Positions 9,021 through 17,402 of a stretch of 64,000 bases of DNA are shown one piece after another. Source of the stretch: Streptomyces sp. NRRL F-6676 (GTDB taxonomy: Bacteria > Actinomycetota > Actinomycetes > Streptomycetales > Streptomycetaceae); contig NZ_JOHS01000035.1 in the NCBI RefSeq assembly GCF_000725625.1, forward strand, positions 1 through 64,000, read 5' to 3'. Made by a program: the position numbers and the translations under genes. Below the pieces are notes generated by a model, which saw only the letters and a list, made by a program, of their open reading frames with translations, was not told the origin of the DNA and did no database searches. The number at the start of each line of letters is the position of its first letter. The stretch's first letter is position 1.

Positions 9021-9439
9021 CGGGCCTCCGTGATGCGCTCGGTGGCCGCGTCCGCGTGCTGGTCGATCTTGAGCTTCAGGCCGGGGATCATCGTGTCGAC
9101 GTAGCCCGTGACGCGGATCCGCACCGTCTCCCCCTTGCTGCCGCTGACGGACAGACCCGAGATGCTGCTGCCAGCCCGGGAGAGAAAGTCGCGGGCCTCG
9201 GCGGTGCCGGTGCCTGCGGACGCCCCCCGGACGCGGGCCGATTCCACTCCCAGCTGGGCGGCCGACATCGCCACATTGCGCGCGTGCCACCACAGCCCGA
9301 CGTGCACGACCAGCAGGATGGCCAGGAGCACGACGGGAAAGACGATCAGCATCTCCAGGGACAAGGCTCCGCGGTCCCGCACGTCGCGTTCTGCGAGCGC
9401 GCGGGACCAGCGCCGTACGGCCTTGCGGAGGCGGGTCAC
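9017..9439 (-). CDS. TadE-like pseudopilin 1
   Basis: The 140-aa protein starts at a GTG overlapping the stop of the Flp-like pilin gene (GTGA). The leader RDRG ends at residue 24, followed by ALSLE with Glu29 at +5 and the hydrophobic segment VFPVVLLAILLVVHVGLWW. The C-terminal domain has the Ala/Ser-rich helix and beta strands usual in TadE. It is probably a minor pilin needed for Flp pilus assembly. Confidence 0.82.
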   Translation of the reverse strand: MTRLRKAVRRWSRALAERDVRDRGALSLEMLIVFPVVLLAILLVVHVGLWWHARNVAMSAAQLGVESARVRGASAGTGTAEARDFLSRAGSSISGLSVSGSKGETVRIRVTGYVDTMIPGLKLKIDQHADAATERITEAR

Positions 9440-9633
9440 TTGATCGTTGCCGCCTTCTCGCTGACCTTGGTGGCGATGATGGCGACGGCCACGCCGGCAG
9501 CGACGACGAGACCGGCGATGATCATCATGGTCTCGATCGATATGGCGCCGCGGTCGTCGCGGACGTTGCGCAGCCGGTCGATCCGGGCGCTGAAGAATGC
9601 CTTCAGGAAGGTGAAGTTCGGGTCGGTACCCAT
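9436..9633 (-). CDS. Flp-type pilin precursor
   Basis: This 65-aa protein has the compact Flp layout. A 29-residue basic leader ends VRDDRG, a predicted prepilin peptidase site precedes AISIE (Glu34 at +5), and one membrane helix (MMIIAGLVVAAGVAVAIIA) leads to a very short polar tail. It lies directly after the TadC gene and before two TadE-like genes, the position expected for the major pilus subunit. No TadV/A24-type prepilin peptidase gene is visible in the window, so processing must come from elsewhere. Confidence 0.8.
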   Translation of the reverse strand: MGTDPNFTFLKAFFSARIDRLRNVRDDRGAISIETMMIIAGLVVAAGVAVAIIATKVSEKAATIK

Positions 9634-9660
9634 CGTGAATTTCCTTGTCTCTTAACGGAA

Positions 9661-10560
9661 TTAGCTGGCCATGATCCGCGAGAGCGCGGGGTAGCCGATG
9701 TAGACAGTCATGATCAGGACCAGCATCGCGACGGGCATCACCATTTTTTCGGATGCCATGTTCGCCTGGGCCTTCGCGGCGGTGACCAGGGCGCCGGAGA
9801 GCGACTTGGCCTGCGCGCCGAGGGTGTCGCCGACGGCCGCGCCCTCCTCGCCGGCGATCGCGATGATGTCGGCCGGTGCTCCGAGCTCGGGGACATCGAG
9901 CTCGAGGGACAGACGCTTGAGGCCTTCCCACGGGCTGATGCCTTCGAGTTCGGCGCGCGTGATGGTGTCCCGGATCTTCGCGAAGACCCAGCCTTCCCCG
10001 ACTTCGGCGGCCTTCTTCAGGGCCTGGGTCGGGGCCGCGTCCGCGGCACGTTCGAGCTGGACCAAGCGCAGGTAAGCCTTGACGGCATACCGGAAGTCCT
10101 CCTTCGCCTCCACCGCCTGCTGCTTGAGCTGGAGGTCGGGCAGGAGCCAGAAGACAACCGCGAGACCGAGACTGGCGATCGCCGGAATCGCGAATGGCAG
10201 TGGAAAGCCGGCCAAGGCCGCCAGGGTCACCACCAGGAGGGGCAGCAGCAGCCCGTACAGGGCGAGTCCGAGCTTGCGGCCGAGGTGGGCGGCGGGGGAC
10301 CGGCCCACGAGTTCCAGCTGCTGGCGGGGCAGGCGCAGGGTGCCTTCCCCGGCGGTGCGCAGCAGGAACGCGCCGGCCTTCTCCATCAGCGTGTTGGGCT
10401 GGCTGTCCCGGTTACGGTCGAGGTTCTCGAGCCGGGTGGCGTCCATCCGGTTAAGGACGTCGCCGAGGTCGGGCCGGCCGGGAAGGATGCCGCGGGCGGC
10501 GATCACCAGGCCGAGGCCGGCGACGGCGCCGCCGACGACGGCATAAGGGGAGAAGATCAC
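9661..10560 (-). CDS. tadC: TadC-like type II secretion F family protein
   Basis: The 299-aa membrane protein carries the T2SSF/GspF-type helical domain in its middle (about residues 155-255, with DFRYAVKAYLRLVQLERAAD). Membrane helices lie near 5-22, 98-140 and 275-295. It is the second of two adjacent F-type proteins, as in Tad systems where TadB and TadC form the inner-membrane platform. The GTG start at 10560 overlaps the stop of TadB (GTGA). The upstream flank of the Flp gene leaves a 27-bp gap after this gene, one of the few gaps in the operon. Confidence 0.85.
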   Translation of the reverse strand: MIFSPYAVVGGAVAGLGLVIAARGILPGRPDLGDVLNRMDATRLENLDRNRDSQPNTLMEKAGAFLLRTAGEGTLRLPRQQLELVGRSPAAHLGRKLGLALYGLLLPLLVVTLAALAGFPLPFAIPAIASLGLAVVFWLLPDLQLKQQAVEAKEDFRYAVKAYLRLVQLERAADAAPTQALKKAAEVGEGWVFAKIRDTITRAELEGISPWEGLKRLSLELDVPELGAPADIIAIAGEEGAAVGDTLGAQAKSLSGALVTAAKAQANMASEKMVMPVAMLVLIMTVYIGYPALSRIMAS

Positions 10561-11486
10561 GGCGCCTCCTCGGCGATCGGGCCGCCGGAGCGGTCGGCAG
10601 GAGACAGGAACCGGGGCGCGGGCTCGATGATCGCCATGCGACGCATCCAGATCTTGACCAGAACGAACGCGACGCCGACGAAGGCCAGCACGAGCTGCCC
10701 GGTGAGCGTGTTGTAGGGCTCGACATACGTCCCGGAGAACGCGGTGATGCCGAAGATCCCCAGGCAGAAGATGGTCACCCAGCGGTCGTTCGTCCGCGGC
10801 TTCTGCCTGTCGGCTTCGACTTCGCGGCGCGCCAGGACCTCGTGCTGGAGGGCATCGGCGAGCTCGCGCAGGGCCTTGCTCAGGCCGCTGCCGCGGTCCT
10901 CGACGTGCAGGATCAGCAGGGCGGCCACCTCGTCGACCATGGCGTCGTTGAGGTCGTCAGCGAATGCCCGGTAGGCATCCTGGGGCACCCAGCCCGACTG
11001 CTGACGCGAGACGAGCAGCCGTACGTCCTCGCGGATCGCCTTGGGGACGGTTTCCAGACTGCGCTGGATGGTGGCCTCCAGGCTCACGCCGACGGTGTGG
11101 ATGTCGGACATGCGCCGCACCCACTCCTCGATCGCTTCGAGCTTGTCGATCTGCGACTTGCCGCTGCCGGAGGTGTTCAGCAGCCAGGGCAGACCCAGCA
11201 CGACGGCGAGGGTGACGAGCCCACCGGTCAGCCAGCCGGTGAACAGCCACACTCCCAGGCCCGCCAGGACGGCGCCGGCCAACCGGGCCTGGCCGCGGGC
11301 CCACCAAGAGGTGGGCGTGCGGGCGTCCTTGACGAAGAAGGCACGGACCTTGCGCTCCAGGCGACTGCGGCGGCGCACGGTGGTCGAGGGTGCCCAGCCG
11401 ACGCCACCGGCCACAGCCAGGACGAGGCCGCCGACGGCGGCCAGTCCGCCGAGCGCGGCGATCAGAGAGCTCAAGGTGAGCGTCAC
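10557..11486 (-). CDS. tadB: TadB-like type II secretion F family protein
   Basis: Starting at GTG 11486, which overlaps the TadA stop (GTGA), the product is 309 aa. It has membrane helices near residues 8-28, 75-110 and 245-285 and a central F domain with EEWVRRMSDIHTVGVSLEAT and DRGSGLSKALRELADAL. It is the partner of TadC in the membrane platform that the TadA ATPase drives. The frame is open a further 14 codons upstream, but that part overlaps tadA. Confidence 0.85.
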   Translation of the reverse strand: MTLTLSSLIAALGGLAAVGGLVLAVAGGVGWAPSTTVRRRSRLERKVRAFFVKDARTPTSWWARGQARLAGAVLAGLGVWLFTGWLTGGLVTLAVVLGLPWLLNTSGSGKSQIDKLEAIEEWVRRMSDIHTVGVSLEATIQRSLETVPKAIREDVRLLVSRQQSGWVPQDAYRAFADDLNDAMVDEVAALLILHVEDRGSGLSKALRELADALQHEVLARREVEADRQKPRTNDRWVTIFCLGIFGITAFSGTYVEPYNTLTGQLVLAFVGVAFVLVKIWMRRMAIIEPAPRFLSPADRSGGPIAEEAP

Positions 11487-13048
11487 AGCGGCACCACCGT
11501 CTCCAACGGAGCACCCCAGCTTCCCCACGGCCGCTGCAGGACGCTGCGGTCCAGCCCGGCCCGCACCAGGTCCTCCAGGCAGGCCTGGGAGATGTTCCCG
11601 TGCGGCACGGCCCGCGGCTCACGGCGGCCGTCCTGCTCGCGCGGGGCGAAGACCATCTGGTACGAGGGGCGGCCGCCCTCACCGATGCCGGTGATCTCCA
11701 TGACGTGCGACACGAAGCGATGCTTGCGTCCCGGCTTGCCGTCCGGGCCGACGAGTTCGGTCTCGTCGACCAGACGTACGTAGACGACGAAGTCAACGGC
11801 CTGCGCGATGAGCCGGTAGGCCAAGGCCTCGGTCATGCCGATGCCCGCCTCCAGACACAGGGTGGCCAGACGCTCGATCGACAGCTGGGGGCTGCGGGCA
11901 TGGAGCGTGGCCATCGACCCGCCTTCGCCCTCGTTCATCGCGTGCAGCATCGGGACGACTTCCTTGGAGCGGACCTCGCCGACGATCACACGCCGCAGCG
12001 ACATACGCAGCAGCTGCGGGAAGAGGTCGGACAGGGTCAGCTCACCCTGGAGCTTGCCGTCCGCCCCGCGTTCGCCGTTGGACTCGCGGCCCTCGTAGGC
12101 GACAACCTCCGGGCCCTCGGGGTCCTCGTGGAGGTGGAGCTCGTACTCCGACTCCAGCGTGCCCACCCGCTCGTTGCGCGGGATCTCCCGGGCCATGGCA
12201 CGCAACAGGGACGTCTTTCCTACGCCCTGGGAGCCGACCACGATGATGTTCTTGCGGCCCTTGACCGCAGCCCGCAGGAAGTGGGCGAGCGAGGCGTCGA
12301 TCGTGCCCCACCGCACCAGGTCGTCCAGGCCCTGGCCGCGGGTGCGGTGGCGGCGGATGACGATGCTCGGCCGCGGCGTGACATACGCCGAGGCCGCCAG
12401 GCGGGAGCCGTCGGCCAGCCGGAGGTTCAGGTTCGGCGTGGCGGGCGTCAGCGCACGCTCGCCCTGCCCCTGCATACGCGCGAGGTGGTTGATGAGGTTG
12501 ATGAGGTCCCGGTCGGTCTTCGCGATCGGGTCCCAGGTGCGCGTTGGACGGTCCGCATAGTCGACCCGGACCTTGTCGCCGTAGATGATGATGTTCTCGA
12601 CGTTCGGGTCGTCCAGGAGCGGCTGGAGACGGCCGGCGCGGAACAGCTCGTCGAACACGGCCTCACGAACGGCACGCTCCTGCTGGGGCGTCAGGTCCTG
12701 GCCGCTGGCGGCGTACTTCGTCGCCCATTCCGAGACGACCTGCCTGATGATCGACTGTCCGCGCTGCCGGCGGTCCTGCTCGGTCATGGACGCATCGGCG
12801 CCTGCGGCCTCGCCGATCTTCACGCTGGCGCGAGAGCGCAGCTCGGCCAGCACCTCGTGCCCGACCGGGAGCGTGGCCGGGGCAGAGGCGTCGGCGAGGG
12901 CGGCGACGCTCTGGGGCAGGCCAGCTGGGGACACCTGTGCGGGAACCGGCCGAAGGACCGGCGCGCCCTGCGCGGAGTGCTCGCTGAGGGCCTGGGTGAA
13001 GAGGGCGGTGTAGTCGGTGGCCGGGGATTCCGGCCGGGTGTCGGTCAT
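11483..13048 (-). CDS. tadA: TadA/CpaF-type secretion ATPase
   Basis: The 521-aa protein has an N-terminal helical region, the CpaF N-domain and a RecA-like ATPase core. Walker A is GSQGVGKTSL near residue 271. A Walker B-like segment is RRVIVGEVRSKE, and a His-box region follows at LHAMNEGEGGSMATLHA. Length and motifs match ATPases powering Tad/Flp pilus assembly. ATG 13048 overlaps the stop of the CpaE-like gene (ATGA), consistent with one tightly coupled operon. Confidence 0.92.
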   Translation of the reverse strand: MTDTRPESPATDYTALFTQALSEHSAQGAPVLRPVPAQVSPAGLPQSVAALADASAPATLPVGHEVLAELRSRASVKIGEAAGADASMTEQDRRQRGQSIIRQVVSEWATKYAASGQDLTPQQERAVREAVFDELFRAGRLQPLLDDPNVENIIIYGDKVRVDYADRPTRTWDPIAKTDRDLINLINHLARMQGQGERALTPATPNLNLRLADGSRLAASAYVTPRPSIVIRRHRTRGQGLDDLVRWGTIDASLAHFLRAAVKGRKNIIVVGSQGVGKTSLLRAMAREIPRNERVGTLESEYELHLHEDPEGPEVVAYEGRESNGERGADGKLQGELTLSDLFPQLLRMSLRRVIVGEVRSKEVVPMLHAMNEGEGGSMATLHARSPQLSIERLATLCLEAGIGMTEALAYRLIAQAVDFVVYVRLVDETELVGPDGKPGRKHRFVSHVMEITGIGEGGRPSYQMVFAPREQDGRREPRAVPHGNISQACLEDLVRAGLDRSVLQRPWGSWGAPLETVVPL

Positions 13049-13866
13049 GATGCCCTCCCGGCGAGCGTCGGCACTGCGGCCGGCTGCAGCTGAACGCGGC
13101 GCCTGGTCACCAGCTCATTGATCGTTTGGTGGGCCGTACGGGCTGAGCGCAGCAGCGTGCGCGGCAGCTTCTTGTAAGCCCCGTGGGTGAAGACGTCGGC
13201 GCTGTCGGGATCCCACGCGAGCATGCCGACCACGGGGGCCTGGAGGTACTGCTGGACTTGGCTGCTGTTGAAGGGCCCTTCCTCGATCAGCAGGAGGCCC
13301 AGTGCATCGGAGCCCGTTCCGTGGTGCGCCAGCTCTTCCCTGAGGACCCGCATGGCCGGCGCCGCCGCCGTGATGGAGGCCTGGGTGGTGCGCACCACCA
13401 TGAGCACGGCGTCGGCACGGTGGAGCAGCGGTGTCGGGTAGCGGGTCGTGGACAGCCGGGTCTCCGACTCCGTCAGGATGCGTCCGGCGTCGATGATGAC
13501 GTCGTGGCCGGTCTGGTCCATCACGCCGAGCAGCCGGGAGATCGGCTCCCAGGTGCGGCTGAGCGAGGCGGCCTGGGTGGGGTCGGTCAGGCCCGGCAGG
13601 AGCAGCCGCTGCCCGGTGTTATCTCGGTCCAGGCTCACGAAGTGCTGGCTGAACTCGCGGGCGAGCGTGCCCTGTCGGTCCGCGGCCGCCAAGCGGTGCA
13701 GGCCGGTGGACGCGTTGCCTTCGCCACCGAGGTAGCCGGCCCGGATCGTGCCGCCCGCCGGGTCGGCCTCCACCAGCAGGGAGGGCTTCGGCGAGGAGAG
13801 CGCGAGGGCGAGTGCGGAGCAGGTGACGCCGGCGGACTTGCCGGAGACCAGCGCGATGACCGACAT
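13045..13866 (-). CDS. CpaE/TadZ-like MinD-superfamily protein with degenerate P-loop
   Basis: The 273-aa protein has a ParA/MinD fold. The deviant Walker A is degenerate: LVSGKSAGVTCSALALAL at residues 6-23 keeps one Lys but lacks the GKT/S Lys. A Walker B-like HDVIIDAGRI is present, as is VEADPAGG. In Tad systems CpaE/TadZ places the pilus machine in the cell. The missing Lys suggests weak or no ATP hydrolysis, as in other actinobacterial CpaE-like proteins. It overlaps tadA by 4 bp and follows the SAF gene directly. Confidence 0.78.
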   Translation of the reverse strand: MSVIALVSGKSAGVTCSALALALSSPKPSLLVEADPAGGTIRAGYLGGEGNASTGLHRLAAADRQGTLAREFSQHFVSLDRDNTGQRLLLPGLTDPTQAASLSRTWEPISRLLGVMDQTGHDVIIDAGRILTESETRLSTTRYPTPLLHRADAVLMVVRTTQASITAAAPAMRVLREELAHHGTGSDALGLLLIEEGPFNSSQVQQYLQAPVVGMLAWDPDSADVFTHGAYKKLPRTLLRSARTAHQTINELVTRRRVQLQPAAVPTLAGRAS

Positions 13867-14555
13867 CAGCCGGCCGCCTTCAGCACGACGGTGACCGCGC
13901 CTCTGGCCGCCCAGGTGGCCAGGGACGGGCTGTCCGTTCCCGCAACGGCGACGTCCACGACGACGGCCCCGTTCGCGTCGGGGGACGAAAGGCCGACGAC
14001 CACCGCGTTGATGCTGTCCGGAGCCCTCTGTGTGCCCGACTTCGCCGCCTCGGCGTCGTCCTGCGGGGTGTGGACGAGCGCGACCGCGTCGCCGGTGCGC
14101 AGCCGCTGCGCAGGGAGCTGTCCGGGCTTGGCCAGGATGCCCACGGTGTCACGGCCCTTGGCGACAGGGGTGCCCTCGTGGACCGAGGCGTCGGTGACGA
14201 GGCTTCCCTTGGGCAGGTCGGCGGCCGCGGTCTTGCCGACGATGTCGCCGCTGCGGCTGACCGGCACCGGTGCGAGCGCGGCGTCGGGAGCGATCTGCGC
14301 CACGACCAGGTCACTCTTCTTGACGGTCTGGCCCGCCTTGACGTCGTGGGCCAACGCGATCACGGGAACCCGGTTCCCGGCCTCGTCGACCTGCCACACG
14401 GCGAGGAGCGCGCCGACCGCGGCCAGCGCCAGGCCGGCGCCGACGACGACCGGCCGTCGCCGGCGGCGGGGGGCGTCCTGGGATATCGGGAGCGGCCCGG
14501 GGGCTGCTGCGGGCGCCTTCTCGGCTGGCTTCTTGTTCGCGAACGTCGTCGCCAT
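13866..14555 (-). CDS. CpaB/RcpC-like SAF-domain protein
   Basis: The 229-aa protein has a basic cytoplasmic N-terminus, one membrane helix (about residues 38-55) and an external SAF domain (about 68-130, with VIALAHDVKAGQTVKKSDLV and LPKGSLVTDASV). This is the layout of CpaB/RcpC, which binds the outer part of the pilus apparatus. The stop lies against the start of the CpaE-like gene. The start ATG 14555 follows a usable RBS (AGGAAA). Confidence 0.82.
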   Translation of the reverse strand: MATTFANKKPAEKAPAAAPGPLPISQDAPRRRRRPVVVGAGLALAAVGALLAVWQVDEAGNRVPVIALAHDVKAGQTVKKSDLVVAQIAPDAALAPVPVSRSGDIVGKTAAADLPKGSLVTDASVHEGTPVAKGRDTVGILAKPGQLPAQRLRTGDAVALVHTPQDDAEAAKSGTQRAPDSINAVVVGLSSPDANGAVVVDVAVAGTDSPSLATWAARGAVTVVLKAAG

Positions 14556-14572
14556 GGTTGCTGTTTTCCTCG

Positions 14573-15538
14573 TTAGTTGACGACCTGGAGCTCGCCGATG
14601 TTGATCGCGGTTCCGGCGGTGCGTGTCTCGTTCGGCAGCGTGCCCGTCTCACCGTTGGTGGCGGTCCAGTCGATCACCCACGTGCTCGTCGCGGTGATCT
14701 TGTAGGAGCCGCCGTCGGGCACCTTGGTGTAGGTGTGGCCGCAGTCCGGGGACTCCTGCTTCCCGTAGGACTTCTCGTACGGCGTTCCGGGCTTCGTGCA
14801 GGTCACGGACGTGCCGTCACCCATGGCCCAGGTGATGGACTTGACGCGTGCGGTCGCCGTCACCGACAGGCCGCCGGCCGACGCGGTGGTCGAGAGCGGT
14901 CCCCACGTGTTGGGCGTCTGCTCGGTCCACAGCCACACAGGCATGCCGATAAGACCCTTGGAGCCGGCCGGGGGAGCGCTGCCGATCTTGGCGCCGTCCA
15001 GGCGCATCATGCTCAGCGCGCGCTGGGCCAGCTCGGCTGCCGACGGACCGGTCTGCCCGAGCGGGTCCGTCTCGGACCACCGGGCGAATCCGTCGGTGGG
15101 AGTGGGGCGGGCGTGGATCTGAGACATGCATGCGAAGGCGTAGATCGCGCCGGTTGTGTGGCCTTCCCAGATGGGGTCGGACTTTGGCGGCTGCGGGTCG
15201 AGCTTGCGGATGTAGCAACCGTAGGATTCGCTCCAGGTGCCGACGCCAGGGATGTAGCACTCCCAGCCCGGGCTTCCCGGGCGCTCCTTCGCGCCGGTCT
15301 CGCAGGTCTTGCCGTCGCCCTTGCCGCCGCCACCTCCGCCGCCGTTGTGGCCGCCACCGCCACCGCCACCGTTGCCTCCGCCGTTTCCACCGGGGACTTC
15401 CACACCGGCGCAGATCCAGGCGCTGTTGCAGGAGCCGACGTCCGTGTCACCTCCATCTGCCCAGGCCTGGGAGGGGAGGAGCAGGTAGATGATGCCGGCG
15501 AGCGCGGATATGACGGCTGCGGTCTTGCGGGTCAGCAT
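14573..15538 (-). CDS. secreted Gly-rich Cys-containing protein of the Tad locus
   Basis: From ATG 15538 the protein is 321 aa with a clear signal peptide (MLTRKTAAVISALAGIIYLL, cleavage near ADG at about 27). A poly-Gly segment (about residues 46-73) follows, then a domain with several Cys residues, aromatic motifs (EQTPNTWGPL, TSTWVIDWTATNGETG) and an Ig-like beta pattern. It is exported and lies between the SAF gene and the lipoprotein gene, so it is probably a surface part of the pilus system. Homologues are often labelled ATP/GTP-binding protein, but no P-loop is visible here. It overlaps the preceding gene by 7 bp. Confidence 0.7.
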   Translation of the reverse strand: MLTRKTAAVISALAGIIYLLLPSQAWADGGDTDVGSCNSAWICAGVEVPGGNGGGNGGGGGGGHNGGGGGGGKGDGKTCETGAKERPGSPGWECYIPGVGTWSESYGCYIRKLDPQPPKSDPIWEGHTTGAIYAFACMSQIHARPTPTDGFARWSETDPLGQTGPSAAELAQRALSMMRLDGAKIGSAPPAGSKGLIGMPVWLWTEQTPNTWGPLSTTASAGGLSVTATARVKSITWAMGDGTSVTCTKPGTPYEKSYGKQESPDCGHTYTKVPDGGSYKITATSTWVIDWTATNGETGTLPNETRTAGTAINIGELQVVN

Positions 15539-16113
15539 GTGCGGTCCTGCTGCTGCGTCTCGGTGATCATCCACTTGTCGCCGACAGTCCGGGCGTTGAT
15601 GGTGGTGACGAACCGGGTGAGCCGCTCCTTGGGCAGCTTCACCTCTTCGCCGGTCTTCTCCTTGACCAGCTTCCAGTTGCTCACGTCGACGCAGTCGGTG
15701 ATGGTGGCCTTCTTCGGCGTCTCGTCAAGGCTGACCGCGGTGACCTCCGGGGAGAGCTTCGGTTCACCCTTGATGACGTTGCCGTTCAACTTGAGCGCGA
15801 CGAGTTCGGACTCGGCCTTGCCGAGGGCCTTGTCGAAGGCGTACTTGTCCAGGCCCGTGTCGACGGGGCTGGCTTTCGCGTATGCCTTGACCTGCGCCTC
15901 CCAGTAGTTGCGGTAGACCGCCAACACCTCGGCCTTGGCCGTGGCCTGTGGGTCGGAGCTCTTGGTGGCGCTGGGGCTGGCGGAGGCCTTCGGCTTCTTC
16001 TCCTCGCCGCCGCCTCCGCAGCCAGTAGCCGTGACCGCGACGCTGAGAGCCGTGGCAGCAACCACCGCTCGGCGCAGCCAGCGAGTCGTGTCGTGAGCGG
16101 TTGAGATCGACAC
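15532..16113 (-). CDS. secreted lipoprotein heading the Tad gene block
   Basis: GTG 16113 is preceded by AAGGGGG and gives 193 aa. The N-terminus has twin Arg, a hydrophobic core and a lipobox-like TATGC with Cys near residue 27, then a Lys/Ala/Ser spacer. The mature part resembles the SnoaL/NTF2-like lipoprotein type frequent in Streptomyces (VYRNYWEAQVKAYAKA... TDCVDVSNWKLV). It is probably membrane-anchored on the outside. Its partner in the pilus is unknown. Confidence 0.7.
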   Translation of the reverse strand: MSISTAHDTTRWLRRAVVAATALSVAVTATGCGGGGEEKKPKASASPSATKSSDPQATAKAEVLAVYRNYWEAQVKAYAKASPVDTGLDKYAFDKALGKAESELVALKLNGNVIKGEPKLSPEVTAVSLDETPKKATITDCVDVSNWKLVKEKTGEEVKLPKERLTRFVTTINARTVGDKWMITETQQQDRTC

Positions 16114-16174
16114 TGGCGTATCCCCCTTGTGAGTAGTGGTGACGGCTTGGATCGTAGGAAACGGAGGAGCTGCC

Positions 16175-16396
16175 TCAGGCCAGGGCGCGGCCGGAGCCGG
16201 TCGCGGCACCTGCAGCGCGTACGGCGAGGCTGGACTTCGCCGGCCACTGGGCGCCGGTCGGCAGGCCGGCGAGGTGCCGCGGCGCTGCGGGCGGGGGGCC
16301 GTTTTCGGGCACGCCGAAGGGCACGACAGGAATGGCGCCAGCCGTCTCTGCGAAGCTGACGTTCCAGGTCGTGAAGCCGACGGTGGTCTGGTTCAA
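16175..16396 (-). CDS. small 73-aa protein behind a structured leader
   Basis: A TTG start at 16396 follows GAGGGGGA at good spacing. The product begins MNQTTVGFTTWNVSF and becomes Ala/Gly/Pro-rich. The support is mainly the ribosome-binding site, which sits in the loop of a hairpin conserved with the leader of the IclR-like gene at 19511. It is probably the first cistron of the Tad transcript (62 bp before the lipoprotein gene). The peptide has no family I recognise and could be a leader peptide. Confidence 0.5.
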   Translation of the reverse strand: MNQTTVGFTTWNVSFAETAGAIPVVPFGVPENGPPPAAPRHLAGLPTGAQWPAKSSLAVRAAGAATGSGRALA

Positions 16397-16524
16397 CGCG
16401 AAATCCCCCTCGCGGTCTGGGACTGGGCGTCTCCCACAACGCGATCAGTCCGAGCCTGATTCTGGCCAGAAAGATCAGATGCAGCCAGGTCCCGTTTTTT
16501 CCTGTAGCCGCACTTCCGGTATAT
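16395..16524 (-). promoter_or_regulatory. structured 5' leader/promoter, copy 1 (Tad operon)
   Basis: Read on the minus strand it contains ATATACCGGAAGTGCG (16509-16524), then GCGT-TGTGGGAG-ACGC (16427-16442), a short hairpin, then CGCGA-GGGGGATT-TCGCG (16397-16414), a hairpin whose loop holds the Shine-Dalgarno sequence, followed at once by the TTG start. The same blocks in the same order occur at 19361-19513 on the plus strand. This is a conserved regulatory leader rather than chance similarity. Confidence 0.7.
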
Positions 16525-16565
16525 GCCTCCGGCGTAGGTGGTTTGGGAACGCCTTGATCAGGGCC

Positions 16566-17096
16566 TCAGGGTTTGATCATGAGGGCCGGACCGGAAGCCC
16601 TAAGGGCCCTTTCGGCGGCCTCGCGGTCTGAGCCGGTGATGGCGTTAAGTCGACGTTCGACGAAGGGGGTGGAGGGGTGGTCCTTGCCGTAAACCGACTG
16701 CAGCAGCGCCAGAAGAGCCGTGCCGGTTCTGACGGCGTCGGGCGCGTGGGTGATGGTGAGCCAGGAGGCGGCGCCGTTGCGGGCCTGCCGGCGGATCTGG
16801 CGGTGCTTGGGTTCCAGGACCCGCTGCCAGGCTGCGGCGGTGTAGACCGACACCTCGGTAGCCATGGTGGGGTGCCCGGCGAGCTGGGCGCAGAAGGCGA
16901 CGAGCTCGAGGGCGTGGAGCGTGTAGTTGTGCAGGGGGCCATGGCTCTCGGCGAGTTCCTCGCTGAGGATCCGCGCGAGAGTGAGGGCTTCCTCGCGCCC
17001 ACCGGCGAGGAGGGTGTGGCGGAGGTTCTCGATGCGGGGCGCGAGGAACTCGGGGACGGCGGCGGGGACCGGCAAGGTGCTGGCGGCGGGCGTCAT
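16566..17096 (-). CDS. hypothetical helical protein (TPR-like)
   Basis: ATG 17096 follows AGGGAGAG, giving 176 aa. The sequence is all-helical with repeated patterns (REEALTLARILSEELAES, LHNYTLHALELVAFCAQLAG, TGTALLALLQSVYGKDHPST), resembling TPR-type repeats of Streptomyces regulators. It lacks a DNA-binding part. It is separated from the MBL gene by about 300 bp and from the pilus leader by 40 bp. The frame extends to 17327 but the added part is low quality. Function unknown. Confidence 0.6.
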   Translation of the reverse strand: MTPAASTLPVPAAVPEFLAPRIENLRHTLLAGGREEALTLARILSEELAESHGPLHNYTLHALELVAFCAQLAGHPTMATEVSVYTAAAWQRVLEPKHRQIRRQARNGAASWLTITHAPDAVRTGTALLALLQSVYGKDHPSTPFVERRLNAITGSDREAAERALRASGPALMIKP

Positions 17097-17402
17097 AACT
17101 CTCCCTGGTCGAGGCGGCTGCGAGCGGATGCCGCCGCCGGGGGGCCAGCGGCGGCATCCGGAATCGAGTCCAGCAACGCGTGCTGCTCGACCGCGCACGT
17201 CAACGGGCGTGGGAGGGCCCTCGGTGCCTGGGCGGCGCTCCCCCGTGCGTGCACGGCGCGCCGACGTCGGTAGTTGACCGGCCCCGGGGAGCGCAGTGCA
17301 AGCCCGCACGCCGCGCAAGCGGTTCATATTTCAATGACCGGAACGCTGGGGCCGCGCTGTTTCACCTGCCGGAATAGGCGAGGTGCGGCTGCCGGGCAGG
17401 GC
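17097..17402. other. intergenic, probable promoter region of the TPR-like gene
   Basis: This 306-bp gap lies between two minus-strand genes. It holds an AT-richer patch (about 17320-17345, TTCATATTTCAATGACC) in otherwise GC-rich sequence, which is the likely promoter zone. I see no gene or repeat in it. Confidence 0.4.

Noticed and set aside
15320..15400. Simple GCC/CCG repeats, possible CRISPR-like or satellite DNA
   Set aside because: They code in frame for the Gly-rich linker of the secreted Tad-locus protein; no spacer-repeat structure exists.
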